64,000 nt of DNA from Cocos nucifera. Lineage: Eukaryota; Streptophyta; Magnoliopsida; Arecales; Arecaceae. Shown in pieces: positions 35,572 to 47,029 of this stretch (its first letter is position 1; every line of letters begins with the position of its first letter). The notes under the pieces are model-generated. The model saw only the letters and a program-made list of their open reading frames with translations. It was not told the DNA's origin and searched no databases. A program made the translations under genes and the position numbers. The stretch is from NCBI GenBank assembly GCA_006176705.1, contig QRFJ01004320.1, positions 1 through 64,000 of the forward strand, given 5' to 3'.

Positions 35572-35974
35572 AGAACTTATTTATATAACCCAAAGCAAGT
35601 TGAATCAAACTCAAAAGGTTAACTTTGAACATAAAATCAATGATCAACATCATAGAAAATCTCTTAATGTTGACTGTATTCTAAATTTTTGCTGAAAGTA
35701 TGAAAAGTTTTAGATATCATTCTCAAGTCGACTCGAGCAAAAATCTCTAATCGACTCATGCTTGATTGGACTCATAGAAAATCATGAGTCAACTTGAGGG
35801 TTGGGGCCATAGGTATTTAAAACCGATCGATGACTATTCATGGAGCCCTAAATCTGCTTGCGAATGGTGAGCAGATGGCCCCTCCTCCTCCCAAACTTCC
35901 TCCAACGGTGTCTAATTGAATCCTTGCCCTCCATCTTCCTAGATTTGCTTGATTAGAGTTAGATTTGAAACAAA

Positions 35975-37643
35975 ATGTTGCAGCAAAAGCGAGGTGTGCA
36001 GAAAATTTGTTCAACTCGAAATGCAAAGGAGCGAGAAAGAAGGAGGAAGGCTCGAATGGAACGAGTAGCATCCCAAGCCTCCATGTCCTCTCAGCCACCT
36101 AAGCAACCCACTCCAGATGAAGCTAATCTAGTTTAGGGTCAAGGTATTCTAGATCCCCCTCCTCCACAACCCTCTCCCATAGGAAGAATGGCCACTAGGG
36201 CAATAGTAATGGGTGGAAGAATTGATTTTGATTTCTTTGAAAGATATAACTTTTCTATTGGGACTTGGATTGAAAGAATGGGATAGAGAGGTTTTTGTAA
36301 TATGAATATTTTCATTTACCCAAAATTGGTTAGAGAGTGTTATGAAAATCTGAGAAGCAATGTAGCTAACATTGTGTCAACAGTGAAGGAAGTTCAATTT
36401 TAAGTTTTAGAGGAAAGCTTAGCATAGATATTTGGGATTTATAGGGATGGATTTGTGCCCAACAGGCTATCTGATATAAAGGCTGTGCTGAGATTGACTG
36501 TAGGAAGAGATGACATCATAGGAGGTATCTTAGCATCCATCTTGTTAGTGGAGATGAGAGTGTTACATCATATCATTGGAGGAATTTTTATTCCAAAGCT
36601 ATGAAGACATGACTTTATTTCAGAGAGGAAGTTGTGCATGATGTATAATATTTTTTTGGGCATTCCCTTAAACCTACAGGTATCATGATGCATCAGATCA
36701 AAGAAGCTATTGCTAGAAATATGGTGTGTTTGCCCTATGGTATGGCACTAACTCGAATATTTGCGATAGTTGGAGTATCATTGGAAAATGAAGGATTTAA
36801 AAGACTGTCTCACTTTGATGTTTATGATATAAGAGCATTGACCAAGATGTAGTACCATGTGGAGGTAGGGAGATAGGTTAAGAATGTTTTTGGTCAAGAA
36901 AGGAGAAAACTGAGAGTAGAGAAGTTAGGAGAGCCATCTAATCCTATTGCATCTAGATCTGCACTAGATCCTAGTTCACCAGTTACTCCTTGAGCTCCAC
37001 CTATAGGCACCTTTCCTCAGCCACCAGCTACTGATTCTGCATCCATGGAGAGATTGGCTGACAGGATTTCTACTAAAGTCAATAGAGAGATATAGACATT
37101 ATCTAAGAAGGTAGAGAGTGTGTAGACAGAGATAAGATCTATTTCTTAGAGGCTTACTATCTTAGAGTAGAGGGAGCAGATACATGATATGCCTACTGAC
37201 TTCTCCAGTATTATTAAGGAGATTGCTCGACTCAGGGGAAGAGTTGAGTTAGGTGGGATGGAGATGATGATAGCTATTAGTGGACTGGGTCAGGCACAGC
37301 AACAAGAGATTATATCTATACTTGAAGCCATGGATAGTCTGATCAGAAAAATTGAGAGACTTGCTTCCGGTGCGATACCAGCAGCAATAGTAGCAGTAGC
37401 AGATGTAGCCACCAAAGTAGCCATGCCTTGTCCTCCACTCCTCCACCCATGTCTCCTATTTAGTCCACTCAGATATCTACTGGTGAGAGTAGACCACCAC
37501 TCAAAGTCTACACTCATGCTAGTATGGGGCCTACTTCATAGATGACTAGACCATCAGCCACAATCAGGAGCAGGAGAGCTAGACCATTATCCTTTCGAGT
37601 CTTATCATTCGAGACACTTGAGATACCTTCAGATGATGAGTAG
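35975..37643 (+). pseudogene. Extra ORF after pol (Sirevirus envelope-position ORF)
   Basis: The frame begins MLQQKRGVQKICSTRN at 35975 with a basic Arg/Lys/Glu-rich start. It then has FDFFERYNFSIGTWIERMG, a VRECYENLRSN segment and IIGGIFIPK, and, after a frameshift, IMMHQIKEAIARNMVCLPYG and GVSLENEGFKRLSHFDVYD. These are the landmarks I associate with the putative plant transposon protein domain carried by the extra ORF of Sireviruses. A predicted heptad-like helical part (37060-37350) follows, and the frame ends at 37641-37643. No signal peptide or transmembrane segment is evident, so an envelope role is not shown. At least eight stops are present. Confidence 0.7.
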
Positions 37644-37942
37644 TATCATAGGGGACTGATAGATTGTAGCTTAATGTATTAGGAGTATATGTTTACACTT
37701 ATCTATGTGTTAGGTGCCTTCTTGTATGTAGTCACTAGAAGCTTATATGTAGTTACTTGACTTAGTCTTGATATGGACATAGTATGACATTGTATATCGG
37801 TGTGTAATGATCAACATTGGTCTAACACATTCATTTTATGAATACAATGCAAAATTATCGCTCACTTTATAATCATTTTACTCTTTATCTTGATATGATA
37901 TTGTGTGATGATTATTTATGAGCTATCATTTTGATTGATGAT

Positions 37943-37957
37943 AAAAAGGGGGAGAAA
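37943..37957 (+). other. Sirevirus-type polypurine tract, upstream copy
   Basis: AAAAAGGGGGAGAAAG follows TTTGATTGATGAT, the usual Sirevirus context. It lies about 600 bases (excluding the inserted LTR) upstream of the tract next to the 3' LTR. Confidence 0.7.
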
Positions 37958-37975
37958 GATGTATATGATGTATAT

Positions 37976-38150
37976 GAGCACTTTAGACATTTGAATGTAA
38001 ATGAGCACTTTAGAAATTTTGGAATTTTGATGAATTTGAGCACCTTTAACATTTTGATGATGAGCACCTTGAACATTTTAGAAATTTTGATGTATATGAG
38101 TATTATGTATTTGAGTACTTTGAACATTTTGATGTGCATTTTGATCCCTT
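37976..38150 (+). repeat. Degenerate tandem repeat, GAGCACTTTGAACATTTTGAT
   Basis: About seven imperfect copies of a 20-30 base unit built from GAGCACCTT or GAGCACTTT, AACATTTT and GATG words. It lies directly after the upstream purine tract. Coding frames through it are low complexity and not meaningful. Confidence 0.7.
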
Positions 38151-38545
38151 TAAATTATACATAAATATTGAATGTATTACTTATAAACATTGAAAACCAA
38201 TGATGAAGGAAACAATAGCATTAGCATTGGCATTGTAAATTCTCAAGTAATTTCAAAAATAATAAGTATCATGAATTTTCACATGAGCTTAGGCCTTGAT
38301 ACATACCCTATGTACTAAACATGAGCTTTGCACATGCAAAATCTGCTATTTAATTTATGCTTGGCACATATATATATTGAAAATATCGATAAATCACTAC
38401 TCAAATAAGCACATGTAGTAATCTTAAATCTAAATTGATAAAATTTATTAATGATATGAGCATAAACTAAGGAAGAATTAAGTATGAAACCAACATTGAT
38501 ATATTCATATCATATATCTCTTGTTCATATATTCAAAGTTTTATC
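38151..38545 (+). other. Sirevirus 3' untranslated region
   Basis: Non-coding AT-rich sequence between the tandem repeat and the inserted solo LTR. I see no gene or clear structure. Confidence 0.5.
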
Positions 38546-39872
38546 TGTTAGATATATGTGCCCTAGAAGCCAGAATTGGCTGACACTTGTAATACACTTC
38601 TAGGGGCAAAATTATAATTTTGACTATAATTAATGAAATGGGTTATTTTCTATCACACCTGTGTATTTAGTGTCTGTGATACATCCTTTGAGTTAATGGT
38701 AATGATAATTCATATTTTCAAGAGTTGAAAATTTAAGACATGAATAATCATTATTAACTCATAAACAGCTCCCGACCATAGGATCATCACGAGGATGGTG
38801 ATTGATCCGGAAGGTTGGTGTACGATCGCTTCTCTTTAGTAGATGAGTCTTGAGTCTACGGTGTGGAGACACCGGAGCAAAAGTACAGGTACTCGTTATT
38901 AGAGAATGAGGGCACTGAGCGTGACCACCTCGAGTAGTCATTAGGAAGTCTACCTTCTCGTCAATGACTGACTCGATGCTGCAGTAGTGTGTCTGGTTCT
39001 TTGACCTGAGATGCATCGGCAGTTCACCTTGAGGGTGTTATAGTTTGACTACACCATTACTCGGTCTCCTAGCCATATGGAACCCTGAGGTGTATGTTGG
39101 CTATAGCATGTTCATTGTAGGAACTGGATTGCATCAAGATGGGATCTATCTACCTCGGTGGTAGAGGAGTAGCCCTATGATGATCATGAGAATCAAGTCC
39201 AGAAATCCATGGCCATGGTAGAGTGAAATAATAGAAAGAGTTTCTATTTAGATTTTCACATTGGACTCGAATCGAATGATTACATCATATGACAGAGACT
39301 AGGGTTTGACGAGTTCACCTTAACCCTAATCTGATCGAGGCTCAAGATAGAAGAACTTAATCACACAAGGTAGCTGCACCAAGAGGTTCACATTCAGCTC
39401 TGATGGGTTGCCACCATATACTGCTAGGTGTCACTGGTGGATTTTGGGAGCAATTAGAATGATTTAGATGATCGATCATTCTAGCTGTTCGAATCAGAAG
39501 AGTTCTGATCCATCGAAAGGAGTTTCGATGATGTCTATGATAGAGATCATGACATATCCCATTACCATACAGAACTGAACCTAACTGGGTCACACAAATA
39601 AGGGTTTGAATCTGGTGATCATCAATTGAACTGATCTAGTTCAATTGATCTGAATGAGATTCAATTAGGTTCAAGGAAAATCGTGCTAGCACTCGATTGA
39701 ACCTAACGTTCTTCTTTTGCTATCATAAATAAGTTGTCCTGACTGAGCCAAAGGAGTTTGTGCTCAATCAGAGGCCTTCATATGGTCTAACTAGAGGTTG
39801 TCCAAGTTAGAATAGGTTGTCTTATTTGTAAGACATTACCTGCCATTTTTGGTCACCTGCCATTTCTTGTTC

Positions 39873-39946
39873 TTTGACTTTGGTCAAAAGTCTACCTTTG
39901 ACTGGTCAAACGTTGACCATTGACCCTTTGACTTTTGACCACATGT
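39873..39946 (+). promoter_or_regulatory. W-box cluster in family-A LTR
   Basis: Eight TTGAC or GTCAA words within about 75 bases, on both strands, roughly 300 bases upstream of the TATA box. TTGAC followed by C or T is the WRKY-factor W-box core. Equivalent clusters occur in both LTRs of A2 (53791-53852 and 61861-61920). Confidence 0.65.
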
Positions 39947-40246
39947 CATGCACCTATTGGAGAGCTGGTGGGGGCCTGTCCCCCTGCCAGAACCTGGCAA
40001 GGAGAAGGGTGCACACCAAGGGTGGCGTGAGCCCAAGTAGGAGGCGCCTAGGAGTCCTTGTTGGACAAGGACTCCACCTCCCTTTTGGATTCCAATCAGA
40101 GTTCTACTAAGAATCCAGTTTGACTGGTCTTAGGCGCCCTCTAAGGAGGAATCCAGGGGTCTCTATTCCAACCAATCAGATTTAGATCTGATTTCACAAA
40201 GGGTTGTGATTGGTTGAGAGGAAGAGGAGTTGGATCACAAGAGGTC

Positions 40247-40256
40247 TATAAATAAG
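40247..40256 (+). promoter_or_regulatory. TATA box in family-A solo LTR
   Basis: TATAAATAAG, conserved at the matching position in A2 (53469-53478 and 61553-61562, minus) and similar in A1 (11641-11650, minus). Confidence 0.7.
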
Positions 40257-40839
40257 ATCCTGTACCCAACCCTAATTCTAATGCAATTCAATTGAGAAAC
40301 CCCACGCCCCAAGGCTGCCTCTCCCCTCCTTCTCCACGCCATAGTCTCTTCTCCCCTTGCTCTCCACGTTCAAAAGAGTTTTGGACTTAGGATGGTGCGA
40401 TTCAGATCAAGGAAAGGCGATCAAAATCAAGAAGGCTGCGCTGCTACAAAAGGATGACTGCAGATCTTCAAAAGAGTTTTGAAGATCCTTCAGATCAGAT
40501 CCAGATCTGATTTTTGGAGGTGTGATAGAGAAAAATAGGATCTCCAGATCCAACCCGAGTGGATACCGGTAGAGGCCAGGCGCTTGCGTGGCTAGATCCA
40601 GAACCTTCTGCTGCAATCAGGATCATCTACAGGGTAATAGGATTACCCAAATCAGGTAAATTAAATTTGATTTAATTTATCTTATTTTATTTTATTTATT
40701 AAAATAATAAGAATCAGATCTGAAACATATCAAGATCTGATTGAGATCAAGAGAAAATTTTTGAAATATATCTCTTGATCTAATCAGATCTGGACGAACC
40801 TGGACCGGAAAATCAGGATTTCCCTTCATTATCATCATC

Positions 40840-40852
40840 AAAAAAGGAGAGA
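40840..40852 (+). other. Polypurine tract next to Sirevirus 3' LTR
   Basis: AAAAAAGGAGAGA followed by TTGTTAAT, with the LTR starting at 40854. The solo LTR was inserted only about 10 bases upstream of it. Confidence 0.75.
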
Positions 40853-40853
40853 T

Positions 40854-42060
40854 TGTTAATCCCAATGATTGATCTTAATGAGTAATAAAAGTTTGACTAG
40901 ATATTTGGACTAATGAAATATTTAAGATCATGTTTCAGGATGAACTGTAGAGTATCAAAAGAAAAATCCTCAATAGTGCATTTAAAAATCAATAAGGGGA
41001 AGTTGGAAGCTTTAAAGTGTAAAACACATCCAAAGCAAGGCGAAAAGAGGGTATTTCAAGAACAAAATTGATGAAAAATTTAATTAATTAAAGTCATAAT
41101 TTTCGGCAGGAAAGTCATCGAGTCGACTCTTGAAAATGGCTATTCAGCTTGAGCTGAAATAGGAAGAAAAAGAAATCTGGCATGCAAAAGTTTCAGCCGA
41201 CATGCCCTCGAGTCGACTCATGATTGAGCGCAAGTCAACTCGAGTAAACAGTGGCAAAAAAAGAGATTTTTCAAAAATAAAATTATTCTCAAGCAGAGGA
41301 GTCGAGTTGGCTCTTGTTCCTTGAGTTAAGGTCTCAGGAAAATACGGAGAGTATGATTTTTGGGACAAAGTTTGAGGACAAACTCATAGGATGGTCAAGT
41401 CCACTCGAGGAGATCGACGAGTCAACTCAAGCTCCAATGGCTAGTTTTCTATAGAATATTTAAAATAGTATAGTCCACCTTCAAACAACTAATTTTAGTT
41501 TTTCAATGGTCAAAAATCTCTCTCCAGCTTACAAAACATTGGAATAAAGCTACAAAACTCCTGGAAGAAGTGATTTGATAAATTAATTATTGAAAGAAAT
41601 CAAAAGTAATGTGAAAAAGTCTAAAGAGGATTAAAAAAAGAATATTGCATTTCCAAATCCTTGAAACATCAAATCAAGACATTCCTTTCAGCAAGAAGAT
41701 AAGTTCATCTGCTTAAAAGCTTCCAACAAAGGAGATTCCAAAGATTCATTATTATTTTTGCTCATTTAAGGAGCTTTGTATTTTAGTTCTTATTCCATCT
41801 CTTGTATTTATTTTATCTAGCTTCAGCAGGATTTTGAAGCTAAGAAAAAGGCCTATCTAAGCCTGAGAATTGGATTGTAAGTCAAGGGTTGGCTTTGGGA
41901 TTGGTTATGGTTGGTGAACCAGTATAAAACTAATTAGATTTTGGATAATGAGCCTAGAAAAACTATCTGACTGTAATTTTAGATAGATTATAGTAAAATT
42001 TTTAAGTAGATCTTGGAAAGTGGACGTAGGTGTAAGGGGCACTGGACCACTATAAATCTC
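40854..42060 (+). mobile_element. 3' LTR of Sirevirus-like element, first 1207 bases
   Basis: Starts TGTTAATCCCAATGATT and aligns with 29468-30650 of the 5' LTR up to CTATAAATCTC. The next base, 42061, begins the Tat-like LTR. About 170-200 LTR bases are missing here and are expected on the far side of the Tat-like insertion, beyond the window. Confidence 0.8.
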
Positions 42061-43622
42061 TATTAGTGGAGAAAATAGTCGAATGCCAGAGTTCGCTGGA
42101 GCTGAAAAAGATGAGGTCGCCGACGAAACCTGCAAGACAAAGTTCAGATCGGAGGTGGGTTGCTTTGGCAGGACCCTCCTACGATCAATTTTATTTCCTG
42201 GCCAACAAGAATGGAGTATTCAAGAGAATTTTTGTAGAGTAAAGAGCTTAGAGAGGAAGGCATATCTAGAGGATTCCTTTTATAGATGAAGCTCATTACA
42301 GAATGATAGTGGCTACCATAATAGAATACCAGTAGGCCGTTCAGGCCATGTGAAGTTTATTACGGAGAGTGAGCTATCATTTATCATGACTTATAGGTGG
42401 TTGGATTTAATTTGTTGGAGTTCGGATGAGAGGTTGGGGACTTTTGTATGTGATAGTGAGTAGTTCATGTTTGGATAGAGAACTCGAAACCATATTGGCC
42501 GAATGAAGGTCGGCTTCCAAGCAATGGGTGGCTGACCTATAATTGGTTAGATTTTATCGGTGCTATCTCTGATAGCTTTAAGAAGCTCGATCGTGGCAAC
42601 AGAGATCCAAGATTGACTAAGAGTTGAGGTGGGTGAGTACTAAGATTCAGAGCTTTTTGGTGTTGTTGTCTTAACTGCTCTTGGAAATTTAGTCAATACC
42701 AAGGTTAGCCCGAAAGAGCGCTAGAGTTCACCATTGGTGGGGTAGTTGTTGCTTAATCCATATTGGGAATCAGACTTGTATTGACGATGAGATCCTTTTA
42801 CTGCTCAAATTCATCCAGTCGACATACCTGATATGAGTTGACTAGGTCTTTAATTGTCAAGAAAAGATGAAGAAATTCGATTGCTTTCAAGGTCGGCCAC
42901 CATCCATAAGGTAGGATAGAAGAATTCGGCTGGAGTGGAGTTTGGTTGGGGAGATGTCTAATTGGCCGAGGTCCTTGATGTAAGATTGGTGAGATCTATC
43001 ATCTGTAGTGATGGAATTCGATCGCCTTCAAGGTCGGCCAGCAGACAAAGTTGGGCTGTGCTGAGATTCAATATTTGAGGGAGTTCTTTTGTAGGTTTTG
43101 TAGTCAAAGAAAGAGGACTGACGATTATAGTTGAGAACGTCATCTGGCATACATAAATTGGAGATCGACCTTCCTAAATTAGACTGGAGTAGGAGAATCG
43201 CTTGGTTCATGTTCGATCATAGTTGCCACAACTCCAAATGGAATCATACCGAGATCGAACATCTTACTAGACTTCGGTGGGAGCTATTTTATCCTCAATA
43301 CTTGTCCTCCTACTCCTAAGTTTGAAGTTCGAATAAAGAAAGTACAAAAAATTACAACTATCGAAGTTTTTTTCTGACTTCCCACTCTTAGAAGATGAAA
43401 AGGTTCTGGCATTTTCTGATAGGCACCAAAATTTCTTTAACATCAAATGATTTGAAAAGACGCCCATTTTTGAAATTTCTCTAGCATGGAGCTCCATGTA
43501 CAACACCATAAATACCCTGTCAAACATCTACTATGGTTATGATGAGTGGGACACGTGTCAGATGAAGTGTGGGTGAAGGGGATCTATAATCATAACTACT
43601 AATTTTTCTGGCTATTTAACCA
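42061..43622 (-). mobile_element. 3' LTR of Tat-like element (right edge uncertain)
   Basis: On the minus strand, a TATA box (CTATAAAAGG, 42276-42285) is followed by a typical R-U5 stretch with CTCTAAGCTC and TCTTGCAGG and a CTCCACTAATA end, probably from CCACCAACA. U3 has a duplicated AAGGTCGGCCA block near 42890 and 43028. The LTR start may be at 43622 (TGGTTAAATAG after a purine-rich GGGAAGAGGAAGG on the minus strand), but an earlier edge near 43505 is possible. Confidence 0.55.
42276..42285 (-). promoter_or_regulatory. TATA box of Tat-like LTR
   Basis: CTATAAAAGG on the minus strand, about 220 bases before the LTR end. Confidence 0.6.
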
Positions 43623-43639
43623 CCTTCCTCTTCCCAACT

Positions 43640-45000
43640 TCCTACTTTTGCCTGCATTTTTCTTTTCTCAATTTTCTTCGCGATCGAGTATTTAGCTCCA
43701 TCTTCCCTATGGCAATTCCATTCTTGTTCTTCTTTTGATTCCCCGATAGCATCTCTCACTCCTCTAGCTGCCTTAGGTTAGTGTCCTAACCCTCTGCCTA
43801 TACTTCTTTGCCTGTTGTTTCACTTTCTGGTATTTACGAACTTCTTATGAGGAGGTCCATAGTTTCTTTCCTATTTATCTTCTTGTTCATCAATTTTTCA
43901 TCCAATTTTAGAAGATTTTTCTGACACTATTCTATTCGAAATATCTTCTAACATTTCTTGGTCGACCGGTTCTAGGAGCCCATTTGGTTCAAACTCCCAA
44001 AACCTCGTCCATAGGAAAGAGACCAAAACTTAGAGATGCATCTCGTCCAACCTTCATACTTGAAACCATTCCTTGCTTAAGGTTCCTTCGGAGTATGAAC
44101 TGGAGCTTCTCGGATCGAGTGGCTGAGCTTTCGCTCCTCCCTTGAGTTGCTTCTGTTTGTACACTAAAGCCCTTCATGCAAGATTTTGACATCCGATTTC
44201 TTCTTTTGTCATAGCTCTCTTTCGATTTTTGAATATTTTCTTTACCTCTATGGTCCTGAACTTGTTTAGGTTTATCATTGGATTTCTTTTCCTCTACATT
44301 TTGGTCGAGGTCCAACCCACTATTTTCTTGTTCTGTAATTATTTTACTTTCAAACACCATCCTACCATCAAGGACTAGTGGTATCTATCCCCTGAATTCG
44401 ATAAGAAGGGGTTGCTTAAGGATATCCCTTCTTTCATCCATAACTAGAAGAAAAAATTTCTCTTTGTTTTCTATCCCTCTTTAGAATTAGGACTTCCTAA
44501 CTAGGGCCAACCGAGAGATTCGGTCTGCCAAGCTCCTAGGTTGGAAAGAGAGGATCTCGACTAAGCTAGCAAATTAAGAAATTATTGAGCTCCTCCATTA
44601 TCCAAATTGCTACAAGATCAGACCTTATTTAATCTTGGCTTAAGTCCCCTCAACCCAGTAGGTATACATTCATATCTTGTTAACTAATCTTTTCTTCTAA
44701 CTTTAGTCTGCTATTGCAGAAATGAATCTAGAAGAAACGAAGCGGTTGTCAAAGAAACTCTAGGTTCACAAAAGGAAGGGCAGCGCACTTAGAGAGTCAT
44801 CCAAAAAGATGAAGGTCGACAATCTAAGCTTGTCTGCTCCAGCCCAAACTACTTCCACTGCCAAGGCTGTGGCTCCTCCAATATCCTCAAGTCCACCCAC
44901 CAAGGTCCAAGTCCCTGCACCTCCTACTGAGAAGGAAAAGGAGGTGGAGAAGAAAAGGAAGAAGTCGCTCGTCAAAAAAGCTCGGCACCAAAATAACTTC
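43640..45000 (+). pseudogene. Antisense ORF of Tat-like element, first part
   Basis: Translation in pieces gives KKKFLFVFYPSLELGLPN at about 44447-44500. This resembles the basic-aromatic block of a plant transposon-associated ORF that I know only by style. After a candidate intron (GTATAC at 44662, TTGCAG ending 44719) comes MNLEETKRLSKKL, a TAG at an expected Gln, then a Lys/Ser region, a Pro/Ala linker (APPISSSPPTKVQVPAPP) and EKEKEVEKKRKKS. Translation continues at 63722 beyond the inserted LARD element with FLIDGCTLPEVMDRIVW. Stops and frameshifts show it is dead. Function is unknown. Confidence 0.5.
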
Positions 45001-45933
45001 TGTTGGGGATATTTTTGTACTAGCAGAAGATATGAGATGATAGTCTTCAGCCCATACCTTGACTTCTGTGCACTTCAAAAATTATTATCCTCCAGCTTTA
45101 GCCCATGGATGCTCGCACTAAGCTTAAGGTCATCAAGAGACTGAAGCCAGGGTGAGAATTCAAACTGATTTGAAGGTCATCAGAAGGCTGAGATCGGGGT
45201 CCTAATTCAGACCAAGCTTAAGATCATCAGAAGGCTGTGAAGTCAAGATTAGAAGTTAGGCTGAGGTTAAGATCATTAGAAGGCTAAAGTCGAGATCAGA
45301 AGTCAGGTTGATCTTAAGGTCATCAGAAGACTGAAGTTAAGATCAAAAGTCAGGCCAAGCTTAAAGTCATCAAAAGACTGAAGCTAGGATTAGAATTTAA
45401 GCTGATTTGAAAGTCATCGAAATGCTAAGGCCGAGGTCTGAATTTAGGTCAAGCTTAAGATTATCAAAAAAAATGGGGGGAGTGGTTATAAGAGAAGCAT
45501 GGCAAGCTCACCCCACTCTCAGCTTTAGGTTGTCAATTCATATAATTAGCAGATGGTTCCCTCCCATACCATGAGGGGATAGTACCTGACATGATTCCTA
45601 AGGATATTTTAGTGAGCAAGCAAAATATCTCTGACAACTTTTTGCTCTCCCATGACTAACAATCCACAATCCATCCTAATAAACTCCAGACACCTTCTAT
45701 AAAAGAGGCAAAAAGTGGGACCAAAGGTATGCGAACTCTTCTCTCCAAAAAATGCTCATCTTCTTCCTTTTGTTGATTGAAAAATTGACTTTAGCATTGG
45801 AGGGTCCCCGCTAGAGCCAACTCCGATCAAGAACTTCTCTTGTAGGTATGGTCACCTCCATCCCATTACCGTCGAGTTGCCATCATTGCATAACTCTAGC
45901 AACCCGACCTCGAGATGGATTTTTGTATCAATA
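45001..45933 (+). mobile_element. 5' LTR of LARD element (933 bp)
   Basis: Contains about seven copies of a roughly 46-base unit centred on AAGGTCATCAGAAGGCTGAAG (45124-45480), then a TATA box (TTCTATAAAAGAGG, 45693-45706) and a CTCCGATC-rich R-U5. It ends TTTTTGTATCAATA at 45933. Confidence 0.8.
45695..45704 (+). promoter_or_regulatory. TATA box in LARD 5' LTR
   Basis: CTATAAAAGA in the 5' LTR; the matching site in the 3' LTR (about 63485) reads CTATGAAAGA, so it is mutated there. Confidence 0.6.
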
Positions 45934-45936
45934 GAT

Positions 45937-45953
45937 GGTGCTAGAGGAAGGGC
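45937..45953 (+). other. Candidate primer-binding site of LARD element
   Basis: TGGTGCTAGAGGAAGGG, three bases after the LTR end. It resembles the TGGCGCTAGA-type site of Tat-group gypsy elements; I do not name the tRNA. Confidence 0.5.
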
Positions 45954-45972
45954 CGAGCCATGAGGTCCATTT

Positions 45973-46185
45973 ATGGGAAGAAATGAGCATCCAGCAAGGA
46001 GAGCTCCATTGCATTGCTCCAGTGTCGACGAGATTCAGCATCCATTTTTAAACTCTCCCACCCAGGCTCAAATTAGGGGGCTTCAAATGAGGGAGAAATT
46101 TCAATTAGAAAAAAAGATCCAAGCGAGGAAGGAGATCATAACAAGGATGATCCGAACCAGCAAAGACGTCATAGGATCCAGATAA
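45973..46185 (+). CDS. Short gag-N-terminus-like ORF
   Basis: A 70-codon ORF starting at the first ATG of good length after the primer site. The product begins MGRNEHPARRAPL and is followed by a charged helix (REKFQLEKKIQARKEIITRM). Position suggests the remnant of a gag N terminus or an analogous leader peptide. No domain is recognisable, and nothing continues it downstream. Confidence 0.35.
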   Translation: MGRNEHPARRAPLHCSSVDEIQHPFLNSPTQAQIRGLQMREKFQLEKKIQARKEIITRMIRTSKDVIGSR

Positions 46186-46189
46186 GAAA

Positions 46190-46970
46190 TAAAATTATAA
46201 AATTTTTTAAGTCATATTATATTTTTATTTTTTTATCCATTTTTCTGAATTCTAGATAGAGTCAAATATTAGAAGGAGGAGTTTCATTTGCACTCCGATA
46301 TGCTGGGTAAAATCCAGTTTGCTAGCCTCATGAACAAGAGCAAATCCTATACCCCAGTGCTGCTTTTAAGTACCATAGCACAAAGCAAATAATCACATGC
46401 TCCTATTTTTGGTATTCAAACATTGCATAAAGTGCATTTGCACTACTTTTTGTGTCAAAAATACACAGATGTTTGGACTCCATGTGGTGAAAAGCAATGC
46501 TCAAAGAGAACTTGCTTAAGGTTCATAAGTGGAGAATCATTCATTTTGGCTACCTTTCTCTAGAAAACTCCTTGGAGATGCTTTTCTTCTAATCCAACAT
46601 GGACTTAAGGAACATAGTAGGGAAGTCATTGCTATCACTAATGAATCATAGATGCTGCTTATCATCTTCAAGACACTGGCAAAAGGTAGTGAATGCTAGT
46701 AGTCTGTCATTATGTTGCTTTTAGAAGCCCTGTTCATGGTTTCTCTATCAAGTGAAAGCCTTTAATAGGTAGTTTAATGTTGAATATTTCAATTGATAAA
46801 TCTATCCATGATATTATAAATTTTTCCAGTATTCATCTACATATTAAGTTTTACATCATCCTATTCAGATTCCTTCAACGACAGTTCAAATCATAGATGC
46901 AATGTTACCAAGATAGCATATTCAGGTGCCATGCTAGAAGTAGAAAATAACTAACATCTTGAATGAGAAT
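46190..46970. other. Unassigned unique-looking interval
   Basis: About 780 bases inside the LARD interior with no repeat of itself elsewhere in the window, no ORF of note and ordinary composition. It could be captured host sequence or decayed element DNA. Confidence 0.35.
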
Positions 46971-47029
46971 TAAGAAAATAAAAAAAATAAAAATAAAAAA
47001 AATAGAGAAAGAAGAAAGATGGGATGGCT

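Larger units (their letters stand above)
38546..40828 (+). mobile_element. Solo LTR of copia family A with TTATC duplication
   Basis: Starts TGTTAGATATATGTGCCC and ends TTTCCCTTCA, 2283 bp, matching the LTRs of A1 and A2. The 5-base duplications TTATC lie at 38541-38545 and 40829-40833. No internal region is present, so it arose by recombination between two LTRs of a complete insertion. A TATA box (TATAAATAAG) is at 40247-40256 and a W-box cluster at 39873-39946. Confidence 0.95.
29468..42060 (+). mobile_element. Sirevirus-like Ty1-copia element, interrupted
   Basis: A plus-strand copia element with 5' LTR (29468-30819), iMet-type primer site, gag with two zinc knuckles, protease, integrase, RT, RNase H, an extra ORF after pol, two AAAAGGGGGAGA-type purine tracts and a 3' LTR (40854 onward). 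The extra ORF and repeated purine tracts are known Sirevirus traits. A solo LTR is inserted at 38546-40828. The 3' LTR is cut at 42060 by a Tat-like element, so the remainder should lie beyond the window. All genes are broken. Confidence 0.85.

Noticed and set aside
43267..44484. Assorted ORFs on both strands (43267-43527, 43989-44360, 44278-44484)
   Set aside because: They overlap the Tat-like LTR edge or the antisense ORF in other frames and show no family landmarks.
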